A stretch of 64,000 nt of DNA. Origin: Pseudogemmobacter bohemicus. Lineage in GTDB: Bacteria > Pseudomonadota > Alphaproteobacteria > Rhodobacterales > Rhodobacteraceae. The notes below the pieces were generated by a model that saw only the letters and a program-made list of their open reading frames with translations, had not been told where the DNA came from and searched no databases. How positions within the stretch are numbered: the first letter of the stretch is position 1; each line of letters opens with the position of its first letter. The DNA is taken from NCBI RefSeq assembly GCF_003290025.1, contig NZ_QNHG01000006.1, forward strand, positions 66,260 through 130,259. Direction: 5' to 3'. Below are positions 9,124-17,137 of this stretch, one piece after another. The position numbers were made by a program, and so were the translations under genes.

Positions 9124-10437
9124 ATGTCGAACCCTTCCGCCACTGGCCACAGCGACAGCCGCAATGAGGCGATCCATTCGGTTTCACCCTCGGATATCGC
9201 CGTCGGCGTTATCATCGGGCGCGCTTCGGAATTCTTCGATTTCTTCGTCTTTGCCATTGCGGCGGTGATCGTCTTCCCGAAGCTGGTCTTTTCCTTCACC
9301 GACCCGCTTTCGGGCACGCTGATGGCCTTTGGCCTGCTGGCGCTGGCCTTTGTCGCAAGGCCCATCGGATCGCTTTTGTTCATCTGGCTCGACCGGCAGA
9401 TCGGGCGGGTGGCAAAGCTCACCATCGCGCTGTTTATGATGGGGACGGCGACGGTGGCGATGGGGCTTTTGCCCTCATACGAGACGGTCGGCATCTGGTC
9501 GGTGGTGATTCTGGCGGTGCTGAGGATCTGTCAGGGGCTGGCGCTGGCCGGCGCCTGGGACGGGATGCCCTCGCTGCTGGCGATGACCGCGCCACAGCAT
9601 CAGCGCGGGCTTTATGCGATGGTGCCGCAGCTGGGCGCGCCGATCGGGCTGATCGTGGCGACGCTGCTGTTCGCCTATCTGCTGAATAGCCTCAGTCTGC
9701 AGGATTTCATGGAGTTCGGCTGGCGCTATCCGTTCTTCGTGGCCTTTGCGGTCAATGTGGTGGCGCTGTTCGCGCGGCTCAGGATCGTCGCCTCGCATGA
9801 ATTCCAGGAGCTTTACGCCTCGCGCGAATTGCAGCCGACAGCGGTGACGCAAACGCTGCGCGAGGATGGCAGCACGGTGTTGCTGGGTATTTTCGTGCCG
9901 CTGGCCACTTTCGCGATGTTCCATATGGTGACGGTGTTCCCGCTGTCCTGGATTAACCTTTATACCACGGAAACCATTGGGGATTATCTGCTGCTGGATG
10001 CGGGGGCCGCCGGAAACGGCATCCTTGCGATCATCCTTTCGGGCTGGCTGGCCGATACATTCGGACGCCGCAGGCTGTTGCAGGCCACCGCGATTCTGAT
10101 CGGCCTTTTCGCCATTGCCGCGCCGGTTCTGCTGTCCGGAGGCCGCAGCGGTGAGGTGGTCTATCTGTTGGTCGGCTGGACCATCCTCGGCCTCAGCTTC
10201 GGGCAAAGCTCGGGCGCGGTCGGCGCATTGTTCGGCGCGAAGAACCGCTATACCGGATCGGCCATTGTCTCGGATCTGGCCTGGATGTTCGGCGCCGGTT
10301 TCGCTCCGGTCACCGCACTGTTCCTTGCCTCATCGCTGGGATTGCCGGCGGCCGGGCTTTACCTGCTGTCGGGGGCCTTCTGCTCGACCATCGCGATCTG
10401 GCTGGCCGGGCGGCTGGAATTCCGCGCCACCGGCTGA
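9124..10437 (+). CDS. Major facilitator superfamily transporter (MHS-like)
   Basis: 437 residues with about twelve membrane helices. The early ASEFFDFFVFAIAAVIVFPK and ALAFVARPIGSLLFIW segments resemble the metabolite:H+ symporter (MHS) subfamily, which carries small organic acids or osmolytes. The second-half loop GWLADTFGRRRLL is the repeated MFS loop motif. The frame is open from 8911, but ATG 9124 has a GGGAA ribosome-binding site and starts just before helix 1; the alternative ATG at 9100 lacks one. It is divergent from cyoA and convergent with the RTX gene. The substrate is unknown. Confidence 0.85.
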   Translation: MSNPSATGHSDSRNEAIHSVSPSDIAVGVIIGRASEFFDFFVFAIAAVIVFPKLVFSFTDPLSGTLMAFGLLALAFVARPIGSLLFIWLDRQIGRVAKLTIALFMMGTATVAMGLLPSYETVGIWSVVILAVLRICQGLALAGAWDGMPSLLAMTAPQHQRGLYAMVPQLGAPIGLIVATLLFAYLLNSLSLQDFMEFGWRYPFFVAFAVNVVALFARLRIVASHEFQELYASRELQPTAVTQTLREDGSTVLLGIFVPLATFAMFHMVTVFPLSWINLYTTETIGDYLLLDAGAAGNGILAIILSGWLADTFGRRRLLQATAILIGLFAIAAPVLLSGGRSGEVVYLLVGWTILGLSFGQSSGAVGALFGAKNRYTGSAIVSDLAWMFGAGFAPVTALFLASSLGLPAAGLYLLSGAFCSTIAIWLAGRLEFRATG

Positions 10438-10445
10438 GCCGGAAT

Positions 10446-12392
10446 TCAGGCGCTATGCCGCAGATCCGGCGCAGCGCTTTCAGTCGGATCCCAGGCGCCA
10501 AGCCCATGGTGCAGGTGGCGCCGCATCAGATCGCGCCCCTCGCGCCCCTTCAGCAAAGGCCGCGCCGGTTCCGGCAGGCGCGTGGCCAGCCAGGGCAGCA
10601 CGGCCAGGATCTCCTCCATCGCGCCCGGCCGCAGCATTTTCTGCGCCTCCGGGCCGGGCAGGAAGGATTCCGCCGCCGCGCCTTCGGCCAGCACGACCTG
10701 ATGCGCGTCAAACAGCAGGTGGAAATACTCGGTCCCCTCCGCCGCGTCGCTGATCGCGACCCCATCGCAGCCGGTCATATGCTTTGCCGCCAGCAACACG
10801 CCTTCGGGCGTGAAAAGGCGGCTGACGATCCGCGATGCCAGCAAAAAGCGGTGCTGTTGTGAGACCACCAGATCGCGATGCGGCAGGCCATGGCCAAGCG
10901 CTCCGGCCCTGATACGGACGGGGCGCAGACCAGGATCGGCCTGCATCTCCTCCGCCGCCACCCTGCGCGAGCCGATCCAGCGCAGCATTTGCGGCCCCTG
11001 ATCCAGGGTCAGCACCAGATCGCCCGCGACCAGATCCTCCACCGCAATCTCTCCGCGCGGCGTTGCAATCCGGGTGCCCCGGGTGAAACAGACCACGCCG
11101 GTCGTCTCGGTATTCAGCGCCGAAACGCCGACCGAAACGCCGCCATTCTGGATCCTGAGGCCGCCCCCAACCGCATTGAGCACACCATCCGCGAAATCCG
11201 CATGCATCCATTGCATCGGGTCGGCATAGGTCTGGCCCGGATGTGCGGCATTCCAGGCACGCAGCGTGTCATAGTTGTAATACGCCGTCAGGTCGACGAA
11301 ATCGTTGTTGAGATTGCTGCCATCGGTGATCGGCCCGGTATTCCCGGCGCCGAAATCGGCGATCAGGATCTGGCCGGTCGTGGTGTTGATATAGAAGACA
11401 TCATTGCCGGCGCCGCCAAACAGCGTGTCATTGCCGCCATCGGCATAAAGCGAGTCATTCCCCGCGCCGCCGTAAAGCGAATCCGCCCCTGCCCCGCCAT
11501 AGAGCCGGTCATTGCCGTCATCGCCGTAAAGCGTGTCGCTGTCGGCACCCCCATAGAGCGAATCGTTGTCATCGCCGCCGTAAAGCGTGTCATTTCCTGC
11601 GCCGCCAAAGACCTGGTCAGTGCCGCGATCCCCGCGGACGATGTCATTGCCGTCATCGCCATAGACCGAGTCATTGCCGTCACCGCCCTCGACGGTGTCA
11701 TTGCCGATGCCGCCATAGACCGTGTCATTATCGCCGCCGCCATAGAGGGAGTCATCGCCGCTGAGCCCCTCGATATGGTCATTGCCCATACCGCCGCTGA
11801 TATGGTTCGTATAGGCATCGGCGCCGGTTCCCATACCGTCATAGCCGATCAGCGTATCGTTGTAACCCGACCCGATCAGGCCATCCACGCCGGCAAATGT
11901 GTCGCCTGCTGCATGCCCGCCCAAGCCCGTCCAGGTGGTCAGGCTGACATTGACCGCCGCATCCGAGGCCGAATAATCGACAATATCAAGGCCAGCACCA
12001 CCGTTGAAATAATCCGCGCCGGCGCCGATCAGCGTGTCATTGCCGTCGCCCCCGACCAGCGTGTCATTGCCGTCGCCGCCATCAAGCACATCATTGCCGG
12101 CGCCACCATCCAGCGAATCGTTGCCGGCATCGCCGTAAAGCGTGTCATTATCATTGCCGCCAAAGAGGGAATCGTTGTCGGCGCCGCCGTAAAGCACATC
12201 CGCACCGGCTTCGCCCTCGATCCTGTCCGCACCGGCACCGCCATAGGCAAGATCATTTCCGGTGCCGCCATACATGGTATCGTTGCCGGCAAGGCCATCC
12301 ATGGTGTCATTGCCACCATACCCCCAGAAAGTGTCTGCGGCTGTGGTTCCGGTCAGGCTGTCATTGCCTGCCGTCCCTGGTCTGTTCGCCAT
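10446..12392 (-). CDS. RTX calcium-binding protein with C-terminal Hint domain
   Basis: 648 residues. Two blocks of glycine-aspartate nonapeptide repeats (GGxGxDxLx type, e.g. GGAGNDVLDGGDGNDTL) lie at roughly residues 5-135 and 195-340. They should bind calcium and fold outside the cell. A Hint-type domain begins at CFTRGTRIATPRGE, after which come DLVAGDLVLTLDQGPQMLRW and VVSQQHRFLL; this RTX-plus-Hint_2 combination is frequent in Rhodobacterales. There is no signal peptide, as expected for type I secretion, but no type I secretion genes lie nearby. The start ATG 12392 has a GGAG site eight bases upstream; the frame continues to 12443. The Hint domain might self-process; this is not shown. 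Confidence 0.88.
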   Translation of the reverse strand: MANRPGTAGNDSLTGTTAADTFWGYGGNDTMDGLAGNDTMYGGTGNDLAYGGAGADRIEGEAGADVLYGGADNDSLFGGNDNDTLYGDAGNDSLDGGAGNDVLDGGDGNDTLVGGDGNDTLIGAGADYFNGGAGLDIVDYSASDAAVNVSLTTWTGLGGHAAGDTFAGVDGLIGSGYNDTLIGYDGMGTGADAYTNHISGGMGNDHIEGLSGDDSLYGGGDNDTVYGGIGNDTVEGGDGNDSVYGDDGNDIVRGDRGTDQVFGGAGNDTLYGGDDNDSLYGGADSDTLYGDDGNDRLYGGAGADSLYGGAGNDSLYADGGNDTLFGGAGNDVFYINTTTGQILIADFGAGNTGPITDGSNLNNDFVDLTAYYNYDTLRAWNAAHPGQTYADPMQWMHADFADGVLNAVGGGLRIQNGGVSVGVSALNTETTGVVCFTRGTRIATPRGEIAVEDLVAGDLVLTLDQGPQMLRWIGSRRVAAEEMQADPGLRPVRIRAGALGHGLPHRDLVVSQQHRFLLASRIVSRLFTPEGVLLAAKHMTGCDGVAISDAAEGTEYFHLLFDAHQVVLAEGAAAESFLPGPEAQKMLRPGAMEEILAVLPWLATRLPEPARPLLKGREGRDLMRRHLHHGLGAWDPTESAAPDLRHSA

Positions 12393-12429
12393 ACCCAACT
12401 CCAATCCCGGCACGGATGACGACCGGAGA

Positions 12430-12443
12430 TTGAGGTATCTCAA
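12430..12443. promoter_or_regulatory. Inverted repeat upstream of the RTX gene
   Basis: TTGAGGTATCTCAA, 5-bp arms TTGAG/CTCAA with a 4-base spacer, 38 bases before the RTX start in the short region between it and tdh. It is a possible operator; nothing identifies the regulator. Confidence 0.3.
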
Positions 12444-12506
12444 AGATTAAGGGTGGGACTTTGTTTGGACTGTGGCAACCATAAGGCGATACCCGCTCCC
12501 CGATAG

Positions 12507-13562
12507 TCAACCCCAGTCCAGCACCACCTTGCCGGAAGACCCGCCCCGCATGGTCTGGAAGCCGGTCCCGAAATCATCAGCCGCGAAGCGATGAGTGATG
12601 ACCGGCGCGATCTTCAGCCCATTTTCCAGCATGGCGATCATCTTATACCAGGTCTCGAAAATCTCGCGGCCGTAAATTCCCTTTATCGTCAGAGCCTTAA
12701 AAACGATCCGGCTCCAGTCCACCTGGGTCTTGCCGGGCGGGATCCCCAGCATGGCGATGCGGCCTCCCATCACCAGCGCCTCGACCATCTGGTCAAAGGC
12801 GGCAGGGTTGCCGCTCATCTCAAGGCCGATATCGAACCCCTGGGCCAGTTTCAGCCGCGCCTTGACCGAAGCCAGATCCTCGGTCGCCACATTGACCGGC
12901 ACCACATCGGCGACTTTGCCCGCCAGCGCCAGCCGGTCGGGGTTCACATCGGTGATCACCACATGGCGGGCGCCGGCATGGCGCGCCACCGCCGCCGCCA
13001 TGATGCCGATCGGGCCGGCGCCGGTGACCAGCACATCCTCGCCGATCAGATCGAAACTCAGCGCGGTATGGACCGCATTCCCGAGTGGATCGAGGATCGC
13101 CCCGATCTCATCCGGGATCGCATCGGGCAGCGGCACCACATTGAAGGCCGGCAGCCGCAGATAATCGGCAAAGGCGCCCGGCTCGTTGACGCCGATCCCC
13201 CGCGTCGCCGGATCGAGGTGAAAACGCCCCGAGCGGCTCTGACGCGAGTCCTTGCCGATCAGATGCCCCTCGCCCGAGCAGCGCTGACCGATCTCAAGCC
13301 CGGTGACATTGCGGCCAAGCCCGACGATCTCGCCGGCAAATTCATGGCCGGTGATCAGCCCGACCGGAACGGTGCGCTGCGCCCAGTCATCCCAGTTCCA
13401 GATATGGATATCTGTGCCGCAGATGCCGGTCTTTCGCACCCGGATCAGCACGTCATCGGGGCCGGGTTCGGGGATCGGGCGGGTCTCCATCCAGAGGCCG
13501 GGGGCGGCGCGGGATTTGACAAGGGCGCGCATGGTTCCGGCCGGCAGGGTTGTCGCAGGCAT
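12507..13562 (-). CDS. tdh: L-threonine 3-dehydrogenase, lacking the structural zinc site
   Basis: 351 residues, collinear with E. coli Tdh over its whole length. It oxidises L-threonine to 2-amino-3-ketobutyrate with NAD+. Catalytic zinc residues are present: C48 (GICGTD), H73 and E74 (GHEF). The NAD motif GAGPIG is intact. The four cysteines that hold the structural zinc in E. coli Tdh (C93, C96, C99, C107) are replaced here by G103, S106, S109 and D117, although the surrounding sequence aligns without gaps. The start at 13562 overlaps the kbl stop (TGATG) and has a GGGAG ribosome-binding site. With kbl it forms the threonine-to-glycine route. Confidence 0.95.
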   Translation of the reverse strand: MPATTLPAGTMRALVKSRAAPGLWMETRPIPEPGPDDVLIRVRKTGICGTDIHIWNWDDWAQRTVPVGLITGHEFAGEIVGLGRNVTGLEIGQRCSGEGHLIGKDSRQSRSGRFHLDPATRGIGVNEPGAFADYLRLPAFNVVPLPDAIPDEIGAILDPLGNAVHTALSFDLIGEDVLVTGAGPIGIMAAAVARHAGARHVVITDVNPDRLALAGKVADVVPVNVATEDLASVKARLKLAQGFDIGLEMSGNPAAFDQMVEALVMGGRIAMLGIPPGKTQVDWSRIVFKALTIKGIYGREIFETWYKMIAMLENGLKIAPVITHRFAADDFGTGFQTMRGGSSGKVVLDWG

Positions 13563-14752
13563 CAGATCACTCCCAGCTCGCGGCCCACTGCCGCAAAGGC
13601 GTCAAGCGCGAAATCGAGATCGCCACGCGTCAGCCGGGCATTCATCTGGGTGCGGATGCGGGCCTGGCCCTTTGGCACCACCGGGAAGAAGAACCCCGCC
13701 ACATGCACATCGCGCAGCGCCAGCCCAGCCGCCATCCGCTGCGCCAGAACCGCATCCCCCAGCATCAAAGGCACAATCGGGTGAGAGCCCGGAAGCAGAT
13801 GGAATCCCAGTGATTCCAGACCGTTGCGCCAATAAATCGCATTGGCCTCCAGTTGGCCGCGCAGATCATCCGCCGCCTCGACAATATCCAGCGCGGCAAG
13901 CCCCGCACCGGTCACCGCCGGCGGCAATGCGTTGGAAAAGAGATAAGGCCGCGCCCGCTGACGAAGCAGATCGACCAGCCCCTGCGGCCCGGCAACATAG
14001 CCGCCAAGCGCGCCGCCAAGCGCCTTGCCAAGCGTGCCGGTCACAATATCCGCCCTGATCCCTGCCCGGGCCGGGGTGCCGCGTCCCTCCGGCCCGACAA
14101 AGCCGGTGGCGTGGCAGTCATCCACCATCAGCCAGGCATCATAGCGATCCGCCAGAGCCCGGATTTCCGCCAGCGGCGCAAAGGTCCCATCCATCGAAAA
14201 GACGCCATCGGTGGCGATCAGGATATGGCGGGCGCCGTCCTTGCGGGCGACCAGCAGCTCTGCCTCCAGTGCCGCCGGATCCCCATTGGCAAAGCGGTAG
14301 CGCCTGGCCTTTGACAGCCTTATGCCGTCAATGATCGAGGCATGGTTGAGGCTGTCCGAGATCACCGCATCCTCTGGCCCCAGAAGCGGCTCGAACACAG
14401 CGCCATTGGCGTCAAAACAGGCGGCGAAGAGGATGGCGTCCTCCTGGCCGAGATAATCCGCCAGCCGGATCTCCAGCTGGCGGTGCAGGTCCTGGGTGCC
14501 GCAGATGAACCGCACGGACGCCAGGCCATAGCCATGGCTCTCCATCGCAGCTGTCGCCGCCCGGATCAGACGCGGATCATCGGCGAGGCCAAGGTAGTTA
14601 TTGGCACAGAGATTCAGCATCCGCCGCCCCTCCGCCTCGATCCAGGTGCCCTGGGCGCCGGTGATCGCGCGCTCGCGCTTCCACAGCCCCTCCTCGCGGA
14701 TCGTGACCAGCATATCCGAGATGTGATCCAGAAAACCCTGATCAGATGGCAT
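13562..14752 (-). CDS. kbl: Glycine C-acetyltransferase (2-amino-3-ketobutyrate CoA ligase)
   Basis: 396 residues, against 398 in E. coli Kbl. It is a PLP enzyme of the alpha-oxoamine synthase family that splits 2-amino-3-ketobutyrate with CoA into glycine and acetyl-CoA. The PLP-lysine motif TGTLGKALGG and the pocket motif MVDDCHATGF are present, as are AEGRRMLNLCANNYLG and SLNHASIIDG. ATG 14752 is preferred over 14770 because an AAGGG site lies about nine bases upstream and the protein then matches family length. It is translationally coupled to tdh. Confidence 0.96.
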   Translation of the reverse strand: MPSDQGFLDHISDMLVTIREEGLWKRERAITGAQGTWIEAEGRRMLNLCANNYLGLADDPRLIRAATAAMESHGYGLASVRFICGTQDLHRQLEIRLADYLGQEDAILFAACFDANGAVFEPLLGPEDAVISDSLNHASIIDGIRLSKARRYRFANGDPAALEAELLVARKDGARHILIATDGVFSMDGTFAPLAEIRALADRYDAWLMVDDCHATGFVGPEGRGTPARAGIRADIVTGTLGKALGGALGGYVAGPQGLVDLLRQRARPYLFSNALPPAVTGAGLAALDIVEAADDLRGQLEANAIYWRNGLESLGFHLLPGSHPIVPLMLGDAVLAQRMAAGLALRDVHVAGFFFPVVPKGQARIRTQMNARLTRGDLDFALDAFAAVGRELGVI

Positions 14753-14829
14753 TGCAGCGCCCTTTCTCACATGGAACGGGCGAATGGTGGACCCGTCGCG
14801 CCTGCGCTGTCAAACGCCGTGATGGGGGC

Positions 14830-16344
14830 TCAGTGATGCGGGCGGATAGCCTCCCCCCGCTCTGCCCCGGCCTGACCGCGTGTCTTCCACAGAACCAGCA
14901 GCCCGACCGCAACCAGCGCCAGGATCGCGGCCAGGGTGACGCCGGTAAAGGCGCGCTCAAAGGCGGCGCGGGCAAGCGCGATCACCTGGCCGGCCTGATC
15001 CGCCGGCAGATCGGCCGCCAGGATCAGCGCCTCGTCCAGACTGTCACGCGCCTCGCCTGCGATGCTGATCCCGCCGGGCAGCACCAGGCTGCGGGTGTAA
15101 ATCGCCGACATCAGGCTGCCCAGCAGCGCCACGCCAAGCGCGCCGCCCAGCTCATACGAGACCTCCTCGACCGAGGCCGCCATGCCCGCGCGCTCTTCCG
15201 GTGCCGAAAGCATGATCGCGACCGAAGCGCCGGTCATTGCCGCGCCGATCCCGAACCCCATCACCGTCAGCGCCGCGAGCCAGGTCCAGGCCGGTCCCTG
15301 ATGCAGCGCCAGATAGGCCGCCAGCGCCAGCCCCGACAGCAGCAACGACCCCCAAAGCACCGTGGAGGCCCCAAGCCGCGGCAGCGCCAGCCCGGTCAGC
15401 GGCCCCGAGAGGAAAGAGGCCAGCGGGATCGGCAGGATCAAAAGCCCCGCCTCAAGCGGCGAGAGCCCGTCGACCAGTTGCAGCCGCTGGCTGAAGACCA
15501 GCTCGAACCCGATCAGCGCCGCCGAAGCGGTCAGCGCCGTCGCCACCCCCGCCGAAAAGCGGGCATTGCGGAACAGGGCGAAATCAATCATCGGCCGGGC
15601 CGAGCGCAATTGCCGCCGCACAAAGGCCGCCATGGCCAGCGCCCCAATGCCCGCGCTCAGCACCAAAGCCAGCGGGTCAGGGTCACGCCGCGCGACCTCC
15701 TTGATCGCATAGACCAGCCCGACAAGGCCGATCATCACCTGGACCGAGCCCGCCAGATCCCAGGGACTGTCGGGATTGCCCGGCCGCCGCTCCAGCATCA
15801 TGGCGCCCGAGATCAGCGCCAGCACCACCACCGGCACATTGATCAGAAAAACCGAGCCCCACCAGAACCACTCCAGCAGGGAGCCCCCGATCACCGGGCC
15901 AAGCGCCGCGCCCCCCGAAGCCACCGCCGCCCAGATCCCGATGGCGAAGGCGCGCTCCTTCTCATCGGTAAAGGTCAGCCGGATCAGCGACAGCGTCGCC
16001 GGCATCATCATCGCCGCCCCGACCGCCAGCACGACGCGCGCCAGGATCAGCATCCCGGGCGAGGAGGCAAAGGCCGCCTGAGCCGAGGCAAGGCCGAACA
16101 CAACCAGCCCCGCGAGGAACATCTGCTTATGGCCCAGCCGGTCCCCCAGCGTGCCAAGCCCGGGCAGCAGCCCCGCCACCACCAGCGGATAGGCATTGAC
16201 GATCCAGAGTTTCTCGGTTGCCGTAGCGCCCAGAGCATGGGTCAGACGCGGCAAAGCGGTGTAAAGCACCGTCATATCAATGACGATCAGGAAAAGAGCG
16301 CTGGAAATGATGGCAAGGATCAGCCAGCGATTGGAGGAAGACAT
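14830..16344 (-). CDS. DHA2-family drug:H+ antiporter (EmrB/QacA type)
   Basis: 504 residues with about fourteen membrane helices. The helix-1 motif D(39-type)MTVLYTALP and the loop LGDRLGHKQMFLAGLVVFGLAS are typical of 14-helix DHA2 exporters, and ALGPVIGGSLLEW is the antiporter motif C region. It should expel toxic hydrophobic compounds across the inner membrane. The frame extends to a TTG at 16392, but ATG 16344 begins directly before helix 1. A TetR regulator is encoded divergently at 16428 with an operator-like repeat between, so it is probably repressed until the drug is present. Confidence 0.9.
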   Translation of the reverse strand: MSSSNRWLILAIISSALFLIVIDMTVLYTALPRLTHALGATATEKLWIVNAYPLVVAGLLPGLGTLGDRLGHKQMFLAGLVVFGLASAQAAFASSPGMLILARVVLAVGAAMMMPATLSLIRLTFTDEKERAFAIGIWAAVASGGAALGPVIGGSLLEWFWWGSVFLINVPVVVLALISGAMMLERRPGNPDSPWDLAGSVQVMIGLVGLVYAIKEVARRDPDPLALVLSAGIGALAMAAFVRRQLRSARPMIDFALFRNARFSAGVATALTASAALIGFELVFSQRLQLVDGLSPLEAGLLILPIPLASFLSGPLTGLALPRLGASTVLWGSLLLSGLALAAYLALHQGPAWTWLAALTVMGFGIGAAMTGASVAIMLSAPEERAGMAASVEEVSYELGGALGVALLGSLMSAIYTRSLVLPGGISIAGEARDSLDEALILAADLPADQAGQVIALARAAFERAFTGVTLAAILALVAVGLLVLWKTRGQAGAERGEAIRPHH

Positions 16345-16397
16345 TGGAAAGCCGTTTGGTCGGATGAGGGCGGCCAGCGCCCCGCCTGCCAATATAA

Positions 16398-16409
16398 ATA
16401 CAACTGTAT
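16398..16409. promoter_or_regulatory. TetR-type operator between exporter and regulator genes
   Basis: ATACAACTGTAT: perfect 5-bp arms ATACA/TGTAT around 2 bases, 19 bases before the tetR start. On the minus strand a TATATT -10-like box for the exporter (within 16391-16400) touches the repeat, so binding would block exporter transcription. Confidence 0.6.
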
Positions 16410-16427
16410 CGAAAAGAAAGCCCGAAG

Positions 16428-17000
16428 ATGTCCGGACGTCCGCGCAGCATTGACCGCGACCATTTGCTTGATATTGCCGAGGCTATTGTCGCCACCGAGG
16501 GCGCTTCGGGCCTCAGCTTCGGCGCAGTGGCAAAGGCGGCGGGGATCACGCGCGGCGGCGTGCAATATGCCTTTGGCAGCCGCGAGAACCTGATTCGCGC
16601 CATGGTCGACCGCTGGGCCGCCGGATTTGAGTCGCGCGTCTATGAGGGGCTTGGCCCCGATCCGGCGCCGCAACAGGTGATCCGGAACCATATCCGCGAG
16701 AATACCGTCGATTCCGAGGCCGATTTCACCCGCTCGGGCGTGATGATCACCGCCATCATCCAGAGCCCCGATCTGATCGCGGAAACCCGGGCCTGGTACA
16801 ATAATCGCCTTGCCGGGCTGGATTTCTCGCAGCCGGCCGACCGCAATGCCGCCATTGCGCTGCTGGCCAGCGAGGGCGTGTTCTTTCTGAAATCTTTCGG
16901 GCTGATCGGGCTGGAGGGCGCCGACTGGCAGCAGCTCTTTGCCGGTATTTCCCGGCTTGCCGGCGATGAAGGCGGCGACAAAGACGATGAAAAGCGCTGA
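16428..17000 (+). CDS. TetR-family transcriptional repressor
   Basis: 190 residues. The N-terminal DNA-binding domain shows the TetR pattern ILDIAEAIVATEGASGLSFGAVAKAAG-like spacing with GVQYAFGSRENLI as the recognition helix region (about residues 8-55). The remainder is a variable ligand-binding domain. Divergence from the DHA2 exporter and the palindrome at 16398-16409 indicate local control of the exporter and of itself. A GAAAG ribosome-binding site precedes ATG 16428. The inducer is unknown. Confidence 0.9.
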   Translation: MSGRPRSIDRDHLLDIAEAIVATEGASGLSFGAVAKAAGITRGGVQYAFGSRENLIRAMVDRWAAGFESRVYEGLGPDPAPQQVIRNHIRENTVDSEADFTRSGVMITAIIQSPDLIAETRAWYNNRLAGLDFSQPADRNAAIALLASEGVFFLKSFGLIGLEGADWQQLFAGISRLAGDEGGDKDDEKR

Positions 17001-17137
17001 GCGCCGGTTCATTCCCGGCAAGCATCACCTCAGCCCAATTCGGCACAAGACCGCGCGGCGCGGTGCGGCTATGGTGCCGCTCCAGATTCACGACCGCATC
17101 CGGGGCGTAACTGGCGCCGGTAAAAGCAGAGGATCCC

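Noticed and set aside
10446-12392. Regular DNA repeats suggesting a CRISPR array
   Set aside because: The repeats are 27-base-class coding units of RTX nonapeptides, without unique spacers of constant length.
10878-12419. 513-residue plus-strand frame opposite the RTX gene
   Set aside because: Its repetitive VIAVIA/KRV pattern is the antisense image of the RTX repeats; the minus-strand frame has clear RTX and Hint domains.
14746-16593. 615-residue plus-strand frame opposite the DHA2 exporter
   Set aside because: Highly charged, glutamine/arginine-rich antisense image of membrane helices; no domain.
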